From an uncultured Bacteroidota bacterium (GTDB lineage Bacteria > Bacteroidota > Bacteroidia > Chitinophagales > Chitinophagaceae): 64,000 bases of DNA. Both the position numbers and the translations under genes were made by a program. The notes beneath the pieces were generated by a model. The model saw nothing but the letters and a program-made list of their open reading frames with translations, had not been told where the DNA came from and searched no databases. The stretch's first letter is position 1; each line of letters opens with the position of its first letter. This document shows positions 46,416 through 55,694 of the stretch, piece by piece. The stretch is from contig CADEDV010000008.1 of NCBI GenBank assembly GCA_902826165.1, forward strand, positions 57,395-121,394. Direction: 5' to 3'.

Positions 46416-46895
46416 TTATTTCTTCTGCAGCAATACTGTGGCGTATGCCATGAGCCCTTCTTCACGGCCTGCAAATCCCATTTTTTCGGTGGTGGTGGCT
46501 TTAATGGAAATATCTTTCTCCGTAATCCCGACTATTCCCGCAATCGCTTTTTGCATAGCAGGCACATGGGGTTTGATCTTGGGAGTTTCAAGACAAAGGG
46601 TACTGTCAATATTCACCACGAAGTATCCTTCATTACTGATAAGATCAATTGTTTTTTGCAATAATATCTTACTGTCAATATTCTTATATGTAGCATCTGT
46701 ATCCGGGAAATGAACACCTATATCCCCCAGGCATAGGGCACCCAGCATCGCATCACAAATAGCATGTAATAATACATCGGCATCACTGTGACCAACCGCT
46801 CCTTTATAGTGTGGAATATTGATACCACCGATCCAAAGTGCTCTTCCTTCAGCCAGGCGGTGGAAATCAACCCCGGAACCAATTCGATAAGACAT
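46416..46895 (-). CDS. ispF: 2-C-methyl-D-erythritol 2,4-cyclodiphosphate synthase
   Basis: Zinc-dependent enzyme of the MEP isoprenoid pathway. The 159-residue protein has GSGVDFHRL (6-14), [18 protein letters not shown] (about 35-52), FPDTD (63-67) and the C-terminal [21 protein letters not shown] segment. Full length; upstream of dut on the same strand. Confidence 0.96.
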   Translation of the reverse strand: MSYRIGSGVDFHRLAEGRALWIGGINIPHYKGAVGHSDADVLLHAICDAMLGALCLGDIGVHFPDTDATYKNIDSKILLQKTIDLISNEGYFVVNIDSTLCLETPKIKPHVPAMQKAIAGIVGITEKDISIKATTTEKMGFAGREEGLMAYATVLLQKK

Positions 46896-46920
46896 ATTGC
46901 CTATTTAACTACAAATATCC

Positions 46921-46955
46921 AAAAAAAACAGCGTCCCGTTGTTGCGGGACGCTGT
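46921..46955 (-). terminator. hairpin terminator after porV
   Basis: Read on the minus strand, an 11-bp perfect stem (ACAGCGTCCCG / CGGGACGCTGT) with a 6-base loop is followed by eight T bases. It closes the porV transcript. Confidence 0.9.
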
Positions 46956-46981
46956 CAATATATAAATAACTTACTTTAAAA

Positions 46982-48142
46982 TTATTTCTTCTCAGTTGTT
47001 GCACCACCATCAAGATCAAAGATCAATGAGAAGCGGAGAGTGTTTGACAACGGATTGCGGCTTACACCACTTCCAGTTGGTAACAGGTAAGAGAAGTTAA
47101 GTCCGAAGATGTTGTATTTAACACCCAGGCCGGCAGTAACATAACGACGGTTACCTTTTGTTCCATCTTCATGAAAATAACCTGCACGGAGAGAGAACTG
47201 GTTGTTGTAAACATATTCAGCACCAAGAGAAACCTGGAATTCTTTCAGTTCTTCGCCAAAGCCATCAGGGGCATCGCCGAATGAACCGAACCAGCCACCT
47301 ACAACACCTTTTTTCCTGTAGTCAGCAATTTCCTGTGCTGTTGCATTTTGACCGGGAGGTGTAGGTACCATTAATTTATTCAGGTCAAGACCAAAAGTGA
47401 TCTGGTTCTGATCGTTGAATTTTTTAGTATACGTAGTTCCCAAACCAAGGTTGGCAGGAATGAAGTCTTTCTGGTCTGCGTTATCAGTGTAAGCGATCTT
47501 GGCACCTAAGTTAGACATAGTTGCACCGAAAGCCCAGCCACTACCGGCAGTTTTACCATCGTAGTAGAAACCGAGGTCAGCAGCAACAGAGTTACCAGCT
47601 TTAGTTACAACTGAGTTACCAGAGAAACCATTAGCCAGGTCAGAATTGATATAACGAAGTGTCAATCCCAAACCAGCTTTTCCAGACAGTTTACGGGAGT
47701 AGCCTACTTCAACACCAAATTCACGGGGTTTACCGCTACCGATAGTACTTCCGTTACCATCAGTGAACTGGATGTTTCCGAGACTGAAATAACGAATACC
47801 TGCATGCAATGCCTGGTTTTCGTCAAACTTATAATATCCACCTAAAGAAGCGAGGAAAACATCATTTACCACGTCTTTCAGCCATGGAGTATAGTTAGCA
47901 GATATGCCACCTTTAGATTCGTTAAAGGCAACCTTTCCGATGTTCCAGAAACCAGAGTTGGCATCCGGGGAAGTAGCAACACCAAGATCTCCCATACCAC
48001 CGGCACGGGCATCAGGTGAAATACGGAGGAAAGGAACAGCAGTGGTAACAACGTTGATAGGGTCAGCCTGGGCATTTACAGTGGAGGTGAAACCACAAAA
48101 AAGCAGGATTCCAGCAGTTAGTTTTAAAGCAGTTGGTCTCAT
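46982..48142 (-). CDS. porV: type IX secretion outer membrane protein PorV
   Basis: Outer membrane beta-barrel shuttle of the type IX secretion system (also LptO), which receives cargo from the translocon and hands it to the PorU sortase. The 386-residue protein has a signal peptide (1-24), then VTTAVPFLRISPDARAGGMGDLGVA, the strongest family signature, and repeated aromatic barrel strands. It lies in the conserved porV-porU-gldJ neighbourhood. Confidence 0.92.
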   Translation of the reverse strand: MRPTALKLTAGILLFCGFTSTVNAQADPINVVTTAVPFLRISPDARAGGMGDLGVATSPDANSGFWNIGKVAFNESKGGISANYTPWLKDVVNDVFLASLGGYYKFDENQALHAGIRYFSLGNIQFTDGNGSTIGSGKPREFGVEVGYSRKLSGKAGLGLTLRYINSDLANGFSGNSVVTKAGNSVAADLGFYYDGKTAGSGWAFGATMSNLGAKIAYTDNADQKDFIPANLGLGTTYTKKFNDQNQITFGLDLNKLMVPTPPGQNATAQEIADYRKKGVVGGWFGSFGDAPDGFGEELKEFQVSLGAEYVYNNQFSLRAGYFHEDGTKGNRRYVTAGLGVKYNIFGLNFSYLLPTGSGVSRNPLSNTLRFSLIFDLDGGATTEKK

Positions 48143-48476
48143 TAGTATGTGTTTAATAATGGTGTAAATATATGGTTTTTGAGAAAATACAAAACTAAAA
48201 TATCGGATTTTTATAGAAAACCAGTAAGGGGGAAGATTTGCACTTCAGGCTTGCTGATTATCGGTATTAACGTTCTGAATTGTACTTTATTGCAAGGCCT
48301 TTTATTTTTTTTAACACCTGCTACTCAAGGGCCATTTTGCATTGTAACAACCCCCCGAAAATAGGGCATCAAAATATATTTCCCCATGATTTTATTATGT
48401 TTTTATAGCAGTTCCTCAAAAATCAGGGTTTGGGGCACCGGCATGGCAATACTTGCTGGCAGCGGAAGGCAGTTTA
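48143..48476. other. gap between porU and porV
   Basis: No gene is evident. The left end holds the likely porV promoter. A short AAGGCCTT palindrome followed by a T-rich stretch (about 48292-48312, plus strand) is not clearly connected to any gene. I see no convincing terminator for porU, so partial read-through into porV is possible. Confidence 0.5.
48190..48197 (-). promoter_or_regulatory. -7 promoter box of porV
   Basis: Read on the minus strand the sequence is TAGTTTTG, an exact TAnnTTTG match, leaving a leader of about 44 bases before the porV ATG. A clear -33 element was not found. Confidence 0.5.
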
Positions 48477-51400
48477 TTAAAGGATCACCAGTTTTTCAAT
48501 GACCTCTTTCTTCTTTTTATCGGGGCTTGTCACCCGCAATTTGTAAATGTAAACGCCCCGGCCAGGCTTATCGCCAAATTCATCCCGGCCATCCCATTGA
48601 ATTTCATCAGACCGGTTGCCGTCCGTGATGATCGTTTTCCGGATGGTTTTAATGACCCGGCCGGTAACCGTCATGATCTGCAGGTAAACCTGTAGCGGCT
48701 GGCCCGGTTTATTGTGCTCAAACCAGAAACTGGTATGGCTGGTAAAGGGATTAGGGTAATTTAATACATGGCTCAATTTCAGTTCCTCATCATTGGCAAC
48801 CGTGAATTCTAGTATGGCCTCATTTGAATTATTTAGTACATCCCAGGCTTTTATTTTCAAACTATGCGTACCGGGTTCTAATGCCGGAAGCTGGAACCGG
48901 GCTGTTCCCTGCTGGTAGCTGTCCGGGTCGCTTTGGTAAAAATCATTCAGTATAAAAAAGCGGTTATTGTCATTGTCCAGGGTAGCCACAATATCATGAC
49001 CAATACCCATCCCGGTGGTATTGATACCCGAAGAATCAGCCAGTTTCACAATCAATACAGGGTTTTCGTTAGCAATGCCGCCGTTCACAAATTTTTCGTC
49101 ATTCAGGTAGGGTTTTATTTCGGGCCCTTCAGCGTCGTTGCTGCTGTTATTTCCTACACCGCCCACTATAAAATTGGTGAAAGCTCCTGCCGCATCCGTT
49201 ACCCCGTTTTCTGCATACAAACTCAGTTTACCATTCCCATATTGAAAGTTGATATCCTTCGGCACTTTAAAAGAAAATGAGAAAAGTCCGTTCTGTACGG
49301 TCGCCTTTCCTTTGAACAAACTATTGTTTTGTACCACAAAAGCTGTGACCTGGCTGCTGGCATCATTGGCCAGCGTACTGATGGTTTGTGGCTTATCAAA
49401 AACAACCGGGTACACAGCACCATTGAAACCTGTAAGTACATTACCCTGTAAGTCGGTCACTTCTCCTTCAATGGTTACTTTTTCAGTTGAGCTTATTGTA
49501 TCGGCCTGTGCAACCGGGATACCATTTACTTTAGTAGTCCTTACTTTTAGTTGAGGGAATGCCAGCGTTAGCGCAGGATCACCCAATAAAGTAAACTTCC
49601 TGTTATTGGTTATATCGCCGGAGGTTTGATAGGTGAAATTCTTTGCTCCCCTCACTGCATCGCCCAATGTTTTATACTTTCCGCTTGCATCAACCTGCAA
49701 AGCCAGTTGCAGGTAATTATTATTCATGATGCGGTTACTGAATGCAAAAACCACCCGGGTGGTTGTCATCAATGCTATGGCACCCGTCTTTGGTCGCACT
49801 AAAATATTTTCACCGATGGAGTTAATGGCGGGATTATCGTAAGGTGCAAAATCACAGGTAGCCGTTATAAATAATGGCAGCCGGTCTGCATTGTTCCAAT
49901 TATTAACGATCTCCTGGTCCAGCACCGTTTCTTCGGCTAATCTCCTCGCACCTCCATGCCCGTTATAATTCCAGACCAGGGTACCATTATAGACCTGGTT
50001 ATTAATAGCAATATTAGCCTGCGGGTAACTGCTACCGCCAGAGCCACTTTCCTGCCGGAAAGCATCCAGGTAAATTTTTTGCTGGTTAGCAACCGGAAGT
50101 ACGGTTCCTGCTGTTGTGGTAAAGATCTCCGCATCCTGTATATGCAGGTTTGCGTCCTCATCATCCGCAATAAATGTTAAGTTATTCCTCCAGGGACCAA
50201 ATGCGGGTTTAGCATAATAAGCGATCACCTTATCTACAAAGTTCTTTGCTTCATCGGTATTCTTTGCCGGGACTCTTCCGATCCCTATATCGAGGTAATT
50301 AATGATCAACCCGGAGTTGATATCTTCATTGTCGTCTAAGAATCCGTAAAAATCATCGGAGGCGTAGGTGGATAATGGATCAAGCGAAAAAGTATTTTCC
50401 CAGGCTGGAACCAGGTTGGTATTATTATTCAGCCTGTCTTTAGGATCATAAGAAGCATCGCCAAACAAGAGGAGGTACTTTGGTTTATCTGCAGCGCTGG
50501 TACCAAACTTATCATAATACATTTTTGCAAAATCCCTGATGGCCACAGGATCGGGGCTGCCGCTGGCAAATTCATTATACACCTGGTCGGTAGTAACAAC
50601 AAGCGTACGCAAACTATTTTGTTGCTGGTGAAATTGTGCCAGCCGTTGTGCCTGTTGTAAGAAAGCAGGGTAAGAAATAATAAGATAATCAGTAGCTGAA
50701 GCATTATGCAAGTCTTGTGTATTGACCCGGCCAACGGCAACAGGCACCTGGAAATTCGTATTGTTGAAGGCCACATACTCCCTCAGCCTTGAAGCTGTAT
50801 TCACAAACCGAAAATCGGAACCGGAGAGTGTTCCAGGCATTTGCACGGGAGTTAACGGATCAGTTATATCCCATACTTGTGTCGCAGCAGTTGCATTACT
50901 CACCACAAAGCTGGCAATATTGCCGGGGCCTACACTGGGCCAGTCACGAAATAGCAATTGCTCTGCCCCGTTCAAGGAAAGATTGCGGCGGCAAAAAAGT
51001 TCAAACCAGTTGAGCCAGCCCTGTGCATTAAAACTGCCGGGCACAAAGATATAACTGACCAGCAGGTTGCTTTGCGTGGCAGCAGTTGTATATGTTGCAG
51101 TGGATTGCTGTGCAAAAAGGTCATAAATACCTCCATTTACCCCGTTGATAAATGATTGACCCATTAATTGATTGTTCAACCGGACATCAAAGCGGCTGGC
51201 GCCGCCCACCGAACGGGCAATGCATCGACTGATGACTGTAACCGGGGAATTGTTGGTAAGATTAGGAAGCCCAACTGCAAAATCACGGGTAGTTGTTTTG
51301 CCGGGCATATTGGCAAATTCTTCGCCATACCATTCACGACCACTGGCTAAAAAATTTACAGTATCCAGCTCATGAAAATATCGTTCTGAAAAACTGGTTA

Positions 51401-51902
51401 CTGTAGTATTGGGAGAAGTAATAACTGCTGAGCTGCTAACTCTTTTCCCGGTTCCGCCAACTGATAAAAAATAAAAAGAACGGTCGCTGTAGAGGTTTTT
51501 TTTATGGGTAAACCGCAGATTAAAAGAATCCTTTATCCACTGGTCGGGTCCTGGCGCATAAAAGAGGATATAATCCGATCCGTTTAATATGCCATCGCCC
51601 CCATCCACGACCATAATGGCGTTTTCCTGCAGGTCATCGGTCCAGGGTCCGGCATTGGCCTCAGATAGCATTTGTCCGCCGTTTCCAAACAGGCGTATGG
51701 AATTAGACGCGAGGTTGCCCGTGGCCACACCCAGGCTATTCAAAAAAGGGATATCTATCTTATATACACCCGCCGATTTGATAACCAGCTTATACCAATT
51801 GCCCGAAGACAACACAGAACTGGTCTTATAGGTGCGTTGGGAGGAGGCTGTCAATGACAACAAAAAGGCCCCCACAGCAACTATAAACCAGCGTTTTGAC
51901 AT
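48477..51902 (-). CDS. porU: type IX secretion sortase PorU
   Basis: Gingipain-type (C25) sortase that removes C-terminal sorting domains and attaches cargo to lipopolysaccharide. The 1141-residue protein has a signal peptide (1-21), an N-terminal beta region, the C25 peptidase domain with His near 650 (NYNGHGG) and Cys near 683 (TATCDFAPYD), and a C-terminal FlgD-like beta domain (LNYPNPFTSHTSF ... WDGRDEFGD ... GVYIYKLRV). It is divergent from gldJ and upstream of porV on the same strand. Confidence 0.93.
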   Translation of the reverse strand: MSKRWFIVAVGAFLLSLTASSQRTYKTSSVLSSGNWYKLVIKSAGVYKIDIPFLNSLGVATGNLASNSIRLFGNGGQMLSEANAGPWTDDLQENAIMVVDGGDGILNGSDYILFYAPGPDQWIKDSFNLRFTHKKNLYSDRSFYFLSVGGTGKRVSSSAVITSPNTTVTSFSERYFHELDTVNFLASGREWYGEEFANMPGKTTTRDFAVGLPNLTNNSPVTVISRCIARSVGGASRFDVRLNNQLMGQSFINGVNGGIYDLFAQQSTATYTTAATQSNLLVSYIFVPGSFNAQGWLNWFELFCRRNLSLNGAEQLLFRDWPSVGPGNIASFVVSNATAATQVWDITDPLTPVQMPGTLSGSDFRFVNTASRLREYVAFNNTNFQVPVAVGRVNTQDLHNASATDYLIISYPAFLQQAQRLAQFHQQQNSLRTLVVTTDQVYNEFASGSPDPVAIRDFAKMYYDKFGTSAADKPKYLLLFGDASYDPKDRLNNNTNLVPAWENTFSLDPLSTYASDDFYGFLDDNEDINSGLIINYLDIGIGRVPAKNTDEAKNFVDKVIAYYAKPAFGPWRNNLTFIADDEDANLHIQDAEIFTTTAGTVLPVANQQKIYLDAFRQESGSGGSSYPQANIAINNQVYNGTLVWNYNGHGGARRLAEETVLDQEIVNNWNNADRLPLFITATCDFAPYDNPAINSIGENILVRPKTGAIALMTTTRVVFAFSNRIMNNNYLQLALQVDASGKYKTLGDAVRGAKNFTYQTSGDITNNRKFTLLGDPALTLAFPQLKVRTTKVNGIPVAQADTISSTEKVTIEGEVTDLQGNVLTGFNGAVYPVVFDKPQTISTLANDASSQVTAFVVQNNSLFKGKATVQNGLFSFSFKVPKDINFQYGNGKLSLYAENGVTDAAGAFTNFIVGGVGNNSSNDAEGPEIKPYLNDEKFVNGGIANENPVLIVKLADSSGINTTGMGIGHDIVATLDNDNNRFFILNDFYQSDPDSYQQGTARFQLPALEPGTHSLKIKAWDVLNNSNEAILEFTVANDEELKLSHVLNYPNPFTSHTSFWFEHNKPGQPLQVYLQIMTVTGRVIKTIRKTIITDGNRSDEIQWDGRDEFGDKPGRGVYIYKLRVTSPDKKKKEVIEKLVIL

Positions 51903-51981
51903 GAGTACAAAAATCAGGATAAATGGGGATTTCCCCCTGCAAAAAAAGTAGTTATGCGTAACAATTTATTTTTAAACTATC

Positions 51982-51989
51982 TATATTCG
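51982..51989 (+). promoter_or_regulatory. possible -7 box of gldJ
   Basis: TATATTCG differs from TAnnTTTG at one position and lies 80 bases before the gldJ ATG in the divergent porU-gldJ region. Confidence 0.35.
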
Positions 51990-52069
51990 CAATTCGCTGC
52001 GGTAAAATTTATGCCCTGTGCAATATTTTAACCTCAGCCGGCGTTAAAACTATTCCAATTCATAGGTTT

Positions 52070-53632
52070 ATGCAAAAAGCAATGAAAGTGAAAAACTTAG
52101 TAATCCTCTTATCCTGTGTGATGCTGCTGGCATCCTGCAAAAATGGCCTCTTTAACAAGAATAAAAAGGCTAAATCCGATGTAACCGGCTGGAACTACAA
52201 TGACAAGAACATGGGTGGCTACCAGGTAGCTAAATCCAAAGAACAGGGTCTCGGGCCAGGTTTGGTTTTTGTTCAGGGTGGTACCTTCACCATGGGACAA
52301 ACTGACGAAGACGTAATGGGCGACTGGAATAATATTCCCCGCCGTGTATCTGTTCCATCATTCTACATGGATAAAACAGAAGTAGCCAATGTGCATTACA
52401 GGGAATACCTGTTCTGGCTTCAAAGGGTATTCGATCCTTCAGATCCTGCCAACCAACCTATTTTGGATGCAGCACTTCCTGATACTTTGGTATGGAGAAG
52501 TGAATTAAGCTATAATGAGCCGCTGGTAGAGTTTTATCTACGCCACCCGGGCTTTAACGATTATCCTGTAGTGGGTGTAAGCTGGAAGCAAGCCCATGAT
52601 TTCTGCTTATGGAGAGGTGATCGTGTAAACGAAGGAATACTTCTGCAGAAAGGCTATATTAATAAACAGGGAATACAAGGCCAGCAACAAGAAAACAATT
52701 TTACTTCTAAATCATATTTGTTGGGCCTTTACCAAACTGCTCCCGGTAAAACTGCTACTTCTAAAAAGAAGAATGACTTGAGAACTCCACAAGGTCAGCC
52801 GAGAACAACTGTAACAATGGAAGATGGCCTCATGCTGCCTGATTACCGCCTGCCTTTCGAAGCAGAGTGGGAATATGCAGCCTATGGTTTGATCAACCAA
52901 AACCCCCGCCCTTCTGCTAAAGAAGGTAAGAGAGGGGAGGAATTACAATCTAATAAACAAATTTACCCTTGGTCTCATAATGTAAATGGTCTTCGTGACA
53001 CCCGCCGCGGAAGCTGGCAGGGTCAGTTCCTCGCCAACTTTAAAAGAGGTGGTGGTGACGTAGCAGGTGCTGCCGGTGGTTTGAATGACCGTGCTTTCTA
53101 CACAGCTCCTGTAAATGCTTTCTATCCTAACGGGTTCGGTATCTACAATATGGCAGGCAACGTAAGCGAGTGGGTTCAGGACGTTTATCGCCCTATGACA
53201 TTAATGGATGCTGATGATGTCGCTCCTTTCCGTGGTAATAAATTCAGGACCATTGCCAAAAATGAAAATGGTGAAGCTGAGATTGACAGTACCGGTAAAG
53301 TAAAAATGAGAGATGTTACCGATGCAGAAAGCAAAAACCGTCGAAACTACCAAAGAGGTAATGTGATCAACTTTCTGGATGGTGATACTCTTTCACAAGC
53401 TTCTTATGGTTATGGTTTGACCACACTGGTTAGCGATAAATCAAGAGTATATAAAGGAGGTAGCTGGAATGACAGAGCTTACTGGCTCAGCCCTGGTGCC
53501 CGTCGTTTCCTCGAAGAAGACCAGGCGATGAGTACATTAGGTTTCCGTTGCGCTATGGACCGGATGGGTAGCCCTGAAGGTAATAAACGCAAAACAGGTA
53601 ACCTGTTCCCAACCCGCAGGCAAAAGCGTTAA
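52070..53632 (+). CDS. gldJ: gliding motility / type IX secretion lipoprotein GldJ
   Basis: A 520-residue lipoprotein (signal ending LLASC, Cys23) with a formylglycine-generating-enzyme-like SUMF1 fold: FVQGGTFTMG (about 69-78), DKTEVANVHYREYL, LPFEAEWEYAAYG and a C-terminal KGGSWNDRAYW...LGFRCAM block. GldJ and GldK share this fold; the location next to porU/porV and murF, and the absence of gldLMN, favour GldJ. It stabilises the gliding and secretion machinery at the outer membrane. An alternative ATG is at 52082. Confidence 0.88.
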   Translation: MQKAMKVKNLVILLSCVMLLASCKNGLFNKNKKAKSDVTGWNYNDKNMGGYQVAKSKEQGLGPGLVFVQGGTFTMGQTDEDVMGDWNNIPRRVSVPSFYMDKTEVANVHYREYLFWLQRVFDPSDPANQPILDAALPDTLVWRSELSYNEPLVEFYLRHPGFNDYPVVGVSWKQAHDFCLWRGDRVNEGILLQKGYINKQGIQGQQQENNFTSKSYLLGLYQTAPGKTATSKKKNDLRTPQGQPRTTVTMEDGLMLPDYRLPFEAEWEYAAYGLINQNPRPSAKEGKRGEELQSNKQIYPWSHNVNGLRDTRRGSWQGQFLANFKRGGGDVAGAAGGLNDRAFYTAPVNAFYPNGFGIYNMAGNVSEWVQDVYRPMTLMDADDVAPFRGNKFRTIAKNENGEAEIDSTGKVKMRDVTDAESKNRRNYQRGNVINFLDGDTLSQASYGYGLTTLVSDKSRVYKGGSWNDRAYWLSPGARRFLEEDQAMSTLGFRCAMDRMGSPEGNKRKTGNLFPTRRQKR

Positions 53633-53651
53633 TCTCAATTTCATATTATTG

Positions 53652-53678
53652 AAAACCCTCCCTCAACGGAGGGTTTTT
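53652..53678 (+). terminator. hairpin terminator after gldJ
   Basis: A 10-bp stem (AAAACCCTCC / GGAGGGTTTT) with a 6-base loop, running into Ts, 19 bases after the gldJ stop. It argues that the long in-frame N-terminal extension of murF is not translated. Confidence 0.88.
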
Positions 53679-53680
53679 AT

Positions 53681-53716
53681 TTTGTATATCACTCTGCCCT
53701 GCTCAACTTATTTTTG
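53681..53716 (+). promoter_or_regulatory. -33/-7 promoter of murF
   Basis: TTTG (53681-53684) and TATTTTTG (53709-53716, exact TAnnTTTG) are 24 bases apart. The -7 box ends 4 bases before the murF ATG at 53721, predicting transcription from the start codon itself. Confidence 0.6.
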
Positions 53717-53720
53717 CAGT

Positions 53721-54998
53721 ATGCAAATTGAACAGCTTTATAAAATACACCTCCAATACCCGTCTGTACAAACAGATACCCGCAAGCTAAAAGCTGGGGA
53801 TATTTTCTTTGCCCTGAAAGGTGATAATTTTAATGGCAATGCATTTGCAGAACAGGCCATTAAAGCTGGCGCAGTTTGCGCAGTAATAGATGAACCGGCC
53901 TATGAAATACCCGGTAAGACTTTTTTAGTAGATGATGTGTTGACAGCCCTGCAGCAATTAGCCAAACATCACCGGGAGCAATTCAGTATCCCGTTTATAG
54001 CCATTACCGGCAGCAATGGAAAAACAACCACAAAAGAACTGGTGCATGCTGTTCTTTCCTCTACTTATAAAACATATACCACCGAAGGCAATCTTAATAA
54101 CCATATCGGTATTCCACTGACTATTCTGAAGATCAAACCCGATGCAGAACTGGCTGTGATAGAAATGGGTGCCAATCACCAAAAAGAGATCGAAAGTTAT
54201 TGTGTATATACGCAGCCGACACATGGCATCATCACTAATTGTGGCAAAGCCCACCTGGAAGGCTTTGGCGGCATTGAAGGCGTAAGAAAAGGTAAAGGTG
54301 AGCTATATAATTTTTTAAAGTCGCATAACGGAACTTCGTTTGTCATGTGGGATTATGACTACCTGCATGAAATGAGTAAAGGCATACCTTCCATTATTAA
54401 ATACGGAACAAGTCATGCTGATATTGAAGGACAAGTTGTGAAAAGTGAGCCTTTCCTGGAAGTAAACATTACCAAAGGCTCCGATGCCGGTACTATTCAA
54501 ACTCAACTGGTAGGAGATTATAATTTACCCAATGTGCTGGTAGCAGTTACAGCAGGTAACTATTTTAATATACCCGGATCAGCAATAAAAAGGGCAATAG
54601 AAAATTATTCCCCTTCTAACAGCCGTTCCCAATTAGTAGAAAAAGGGACCAATAAAATTATACTGGATGCCTATAATGCAAACCCCAGCAGCATGAAACT
54701 GGCGATAGAGAATTTCGCCAAACTACCCGCTGCAAATAAAGTATTGATGCTGGGCGGTATGGCTGAATTAGGCGGGGAAAGCCTGGAGGAGCATAAGGCT
54801 ATCTCTGAATTGATAGCACAACATAACTGGAAGGCCGTGGTTTTGGTGGGCGGAGATTTTTTAAAATTTGAACATCCCTTCACTACTTTTACAAATGCTG
54901 CCGAAGCTAAAAAATGGCTGAAGGATCAGCATTTTGAAAACACCCATTTACTGATCAAAGGAAGCCGGAGCATGCAAATGGAAAAAGTACTGGAATAA
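53721..54998 (+). CDS. murF: UDP-N-acetylmuramoyl-tripeptide--D-alanyl-D-alanine ligase
   Basis: Mur ligase that adds D-Ala-D-Ala to the cell-wall precursor. The ATG at 53721 gives a 425-residue protein; an upstream in-frame ATG at 53649 would run across the gldJ terminator and the promoter. Visible motifs are TDTRKLKAGDIFFALKG (N-terminal domain), ITGSNGKTTTKE (ATP loop), EGNLNNHIGIPLT, EMGANH and LDAYNANPSSM. It adjoins gldJ as in other Bacteroidota. Confidence 0.95.
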   Translation: MQIEQLYKIHLQYPSVQTDTRKLKAGDIFFALKGDNFNGNAFAEQAIKAGAVCAVIDEPAYEIPGKTFLVDDVLTALQQLAKHHREQFSIPFIAITGSNGKTTTKELVHAVLSSTYKTYTTEGNLNNHIGIPLTILKIKPDAELAVIEMGANHQKEIESYCVYTQPTHGIITNCGKAHLEGFGGIEGVRKGKGELYNFLKSHNGTSFVMWDYDYLHEMSKGIPSIIKYGTSHADIEGQVVKSEPFLEVNITKGSDAGTIQTQLVGDYNLPNVLVAVTAGNYFNIPGSAIKRAIENYSPSNSRSQLVEKGTNKIILDAYNANPSSMKLAIENFAKLPAANKVLMLGGMAELGGESLEEHKAISELIAQHNWKAVVLVGGDFLKFEHPFTTFTNAAEAKKWLKDQHFENTHLLIKGSRSMQMEKVLE

Positions 54999-55011
54999 TT
55001 AATATTGTTGT

Positions 55012-55629
55012 ATGGAATGGAAAAAACTCTTCCCCAATTTTGAACCCGAACTGGTGGAATTAATTGAAAAAAATGCAGTGCAGCGATCGTTCAATGCCGG
55101 AGATATTATCATGCGTACCGGCCAATATATTAAATCAACAGCCTTAGTGCTGGAAGGACAAATAAAGATTTACCGGGAAAATCCTGATGGTGGTGAATTC
55201 CTGATGTATTATCTCGGGCCCGGACAAGCCTGTGCCGTATCCATGATCTGCGCCATCCAGTCCACCACCAGTGAGATCATGGCTAAAGCAGAAGTTGACT
55301 CCGAAGTGCTGATGGTGCCGGTGCAGCTGATGGATGACATGATGAACAAATACAAAAGCTGGTACCAGTTCGTTATACAAACTTATCGCAGCCGTTTTGA
55401 TGAATTGTTATCCGTTGTTGATAACATCGCCTTCCGGAATATGGACGAACGCCTCGAGTTCTATTTAAAAAGACATGCGGAGAAAACAGGTAAAAAAACA
55501 TTTGAGATATCTCACCAGGAGATAGCAGATGACCTGCATAGCTCAAGGGAAGTCATTTCACGTTTGCTGAAGAAAATGGAACAGCGAAATCTTGTAAAGT
55601 TGCATCGGAATATGATTGAGTTGGTTTGA
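55012..55629 (+). CDS. Crp/Fnr-family transcription regulator of the sulfur cluster
   Basis: A 205-residue regulator with a cyclic-nucleotide-type sensor domain (about 15-120), a long dimerisation helix and a Crp helix-turn-helix (SHQEIADDLHSSREVISRLLKKM, about 164-186). It lacks the N-terminal cysteine cluster of oxygen-sensing FNR. Two cysteines, C74 and C80, sit in the sensor domain where cAMP would be bound, which raises the possibility of sensing by thiol chemistry. The downstream cluster carries matching palindromes, so this is the likely regulator. It starts 13 bases after murF. Confidence 0.9.
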   Translation: MEWKKLFPNFEPELVELIEKNAVQRSFNAGDIIMRTGQYIKSTALVLEGQIKIYRENPDGGEFLMYYLGPGQACAVSMICAIQSTTSEIMAKAEVDSEVLMVPVQLMDDMMNKYKSWYQFVIQTYRSRFDELLSVVDNIAFRNMDERLEFYLKRHAEKTGKKTFEISHQEIADDLHSSREVISRLLKKMEQRNLVKLHRNMIELV

Positions 55630-55639
55630 TAAGTTGCCG

Positions 55640-55683
55640 GTGATATTGATCACAATCCAATCAATTCCTTTCGCCTAATCTTG
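55640..55683 (+). promoter_or_regulatory. Crp-type box and promoter of the TauE gene
   Basis: The palindrome GTGAT-ATTG-ATCAC (55640-55653) is centred 29.5 bases before TAATCTTG (55676-55683), a one-mismatch TAnnTTTG box. This places the box near -41, where Crp-type activators contact RNA polymerase. Confidence 0.7.
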
Positions 55684-55694
55684 TAAAAAATTAC

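Noticed and set aside
48292..48312. AAGGCCTT palindrome with T-rich tail as a terminator
   Set aside because: It is on the plus strand, where no gene reads into it, and the stem is too short and self-complementary to form a useful hairpin.
53649..53720. N-terminal extension of murF
   Set aside because: The extension would include the gldJ terminator hairpin and the murF promoter, and it does not resemble the MurF N-terminus, which starts at 53721.
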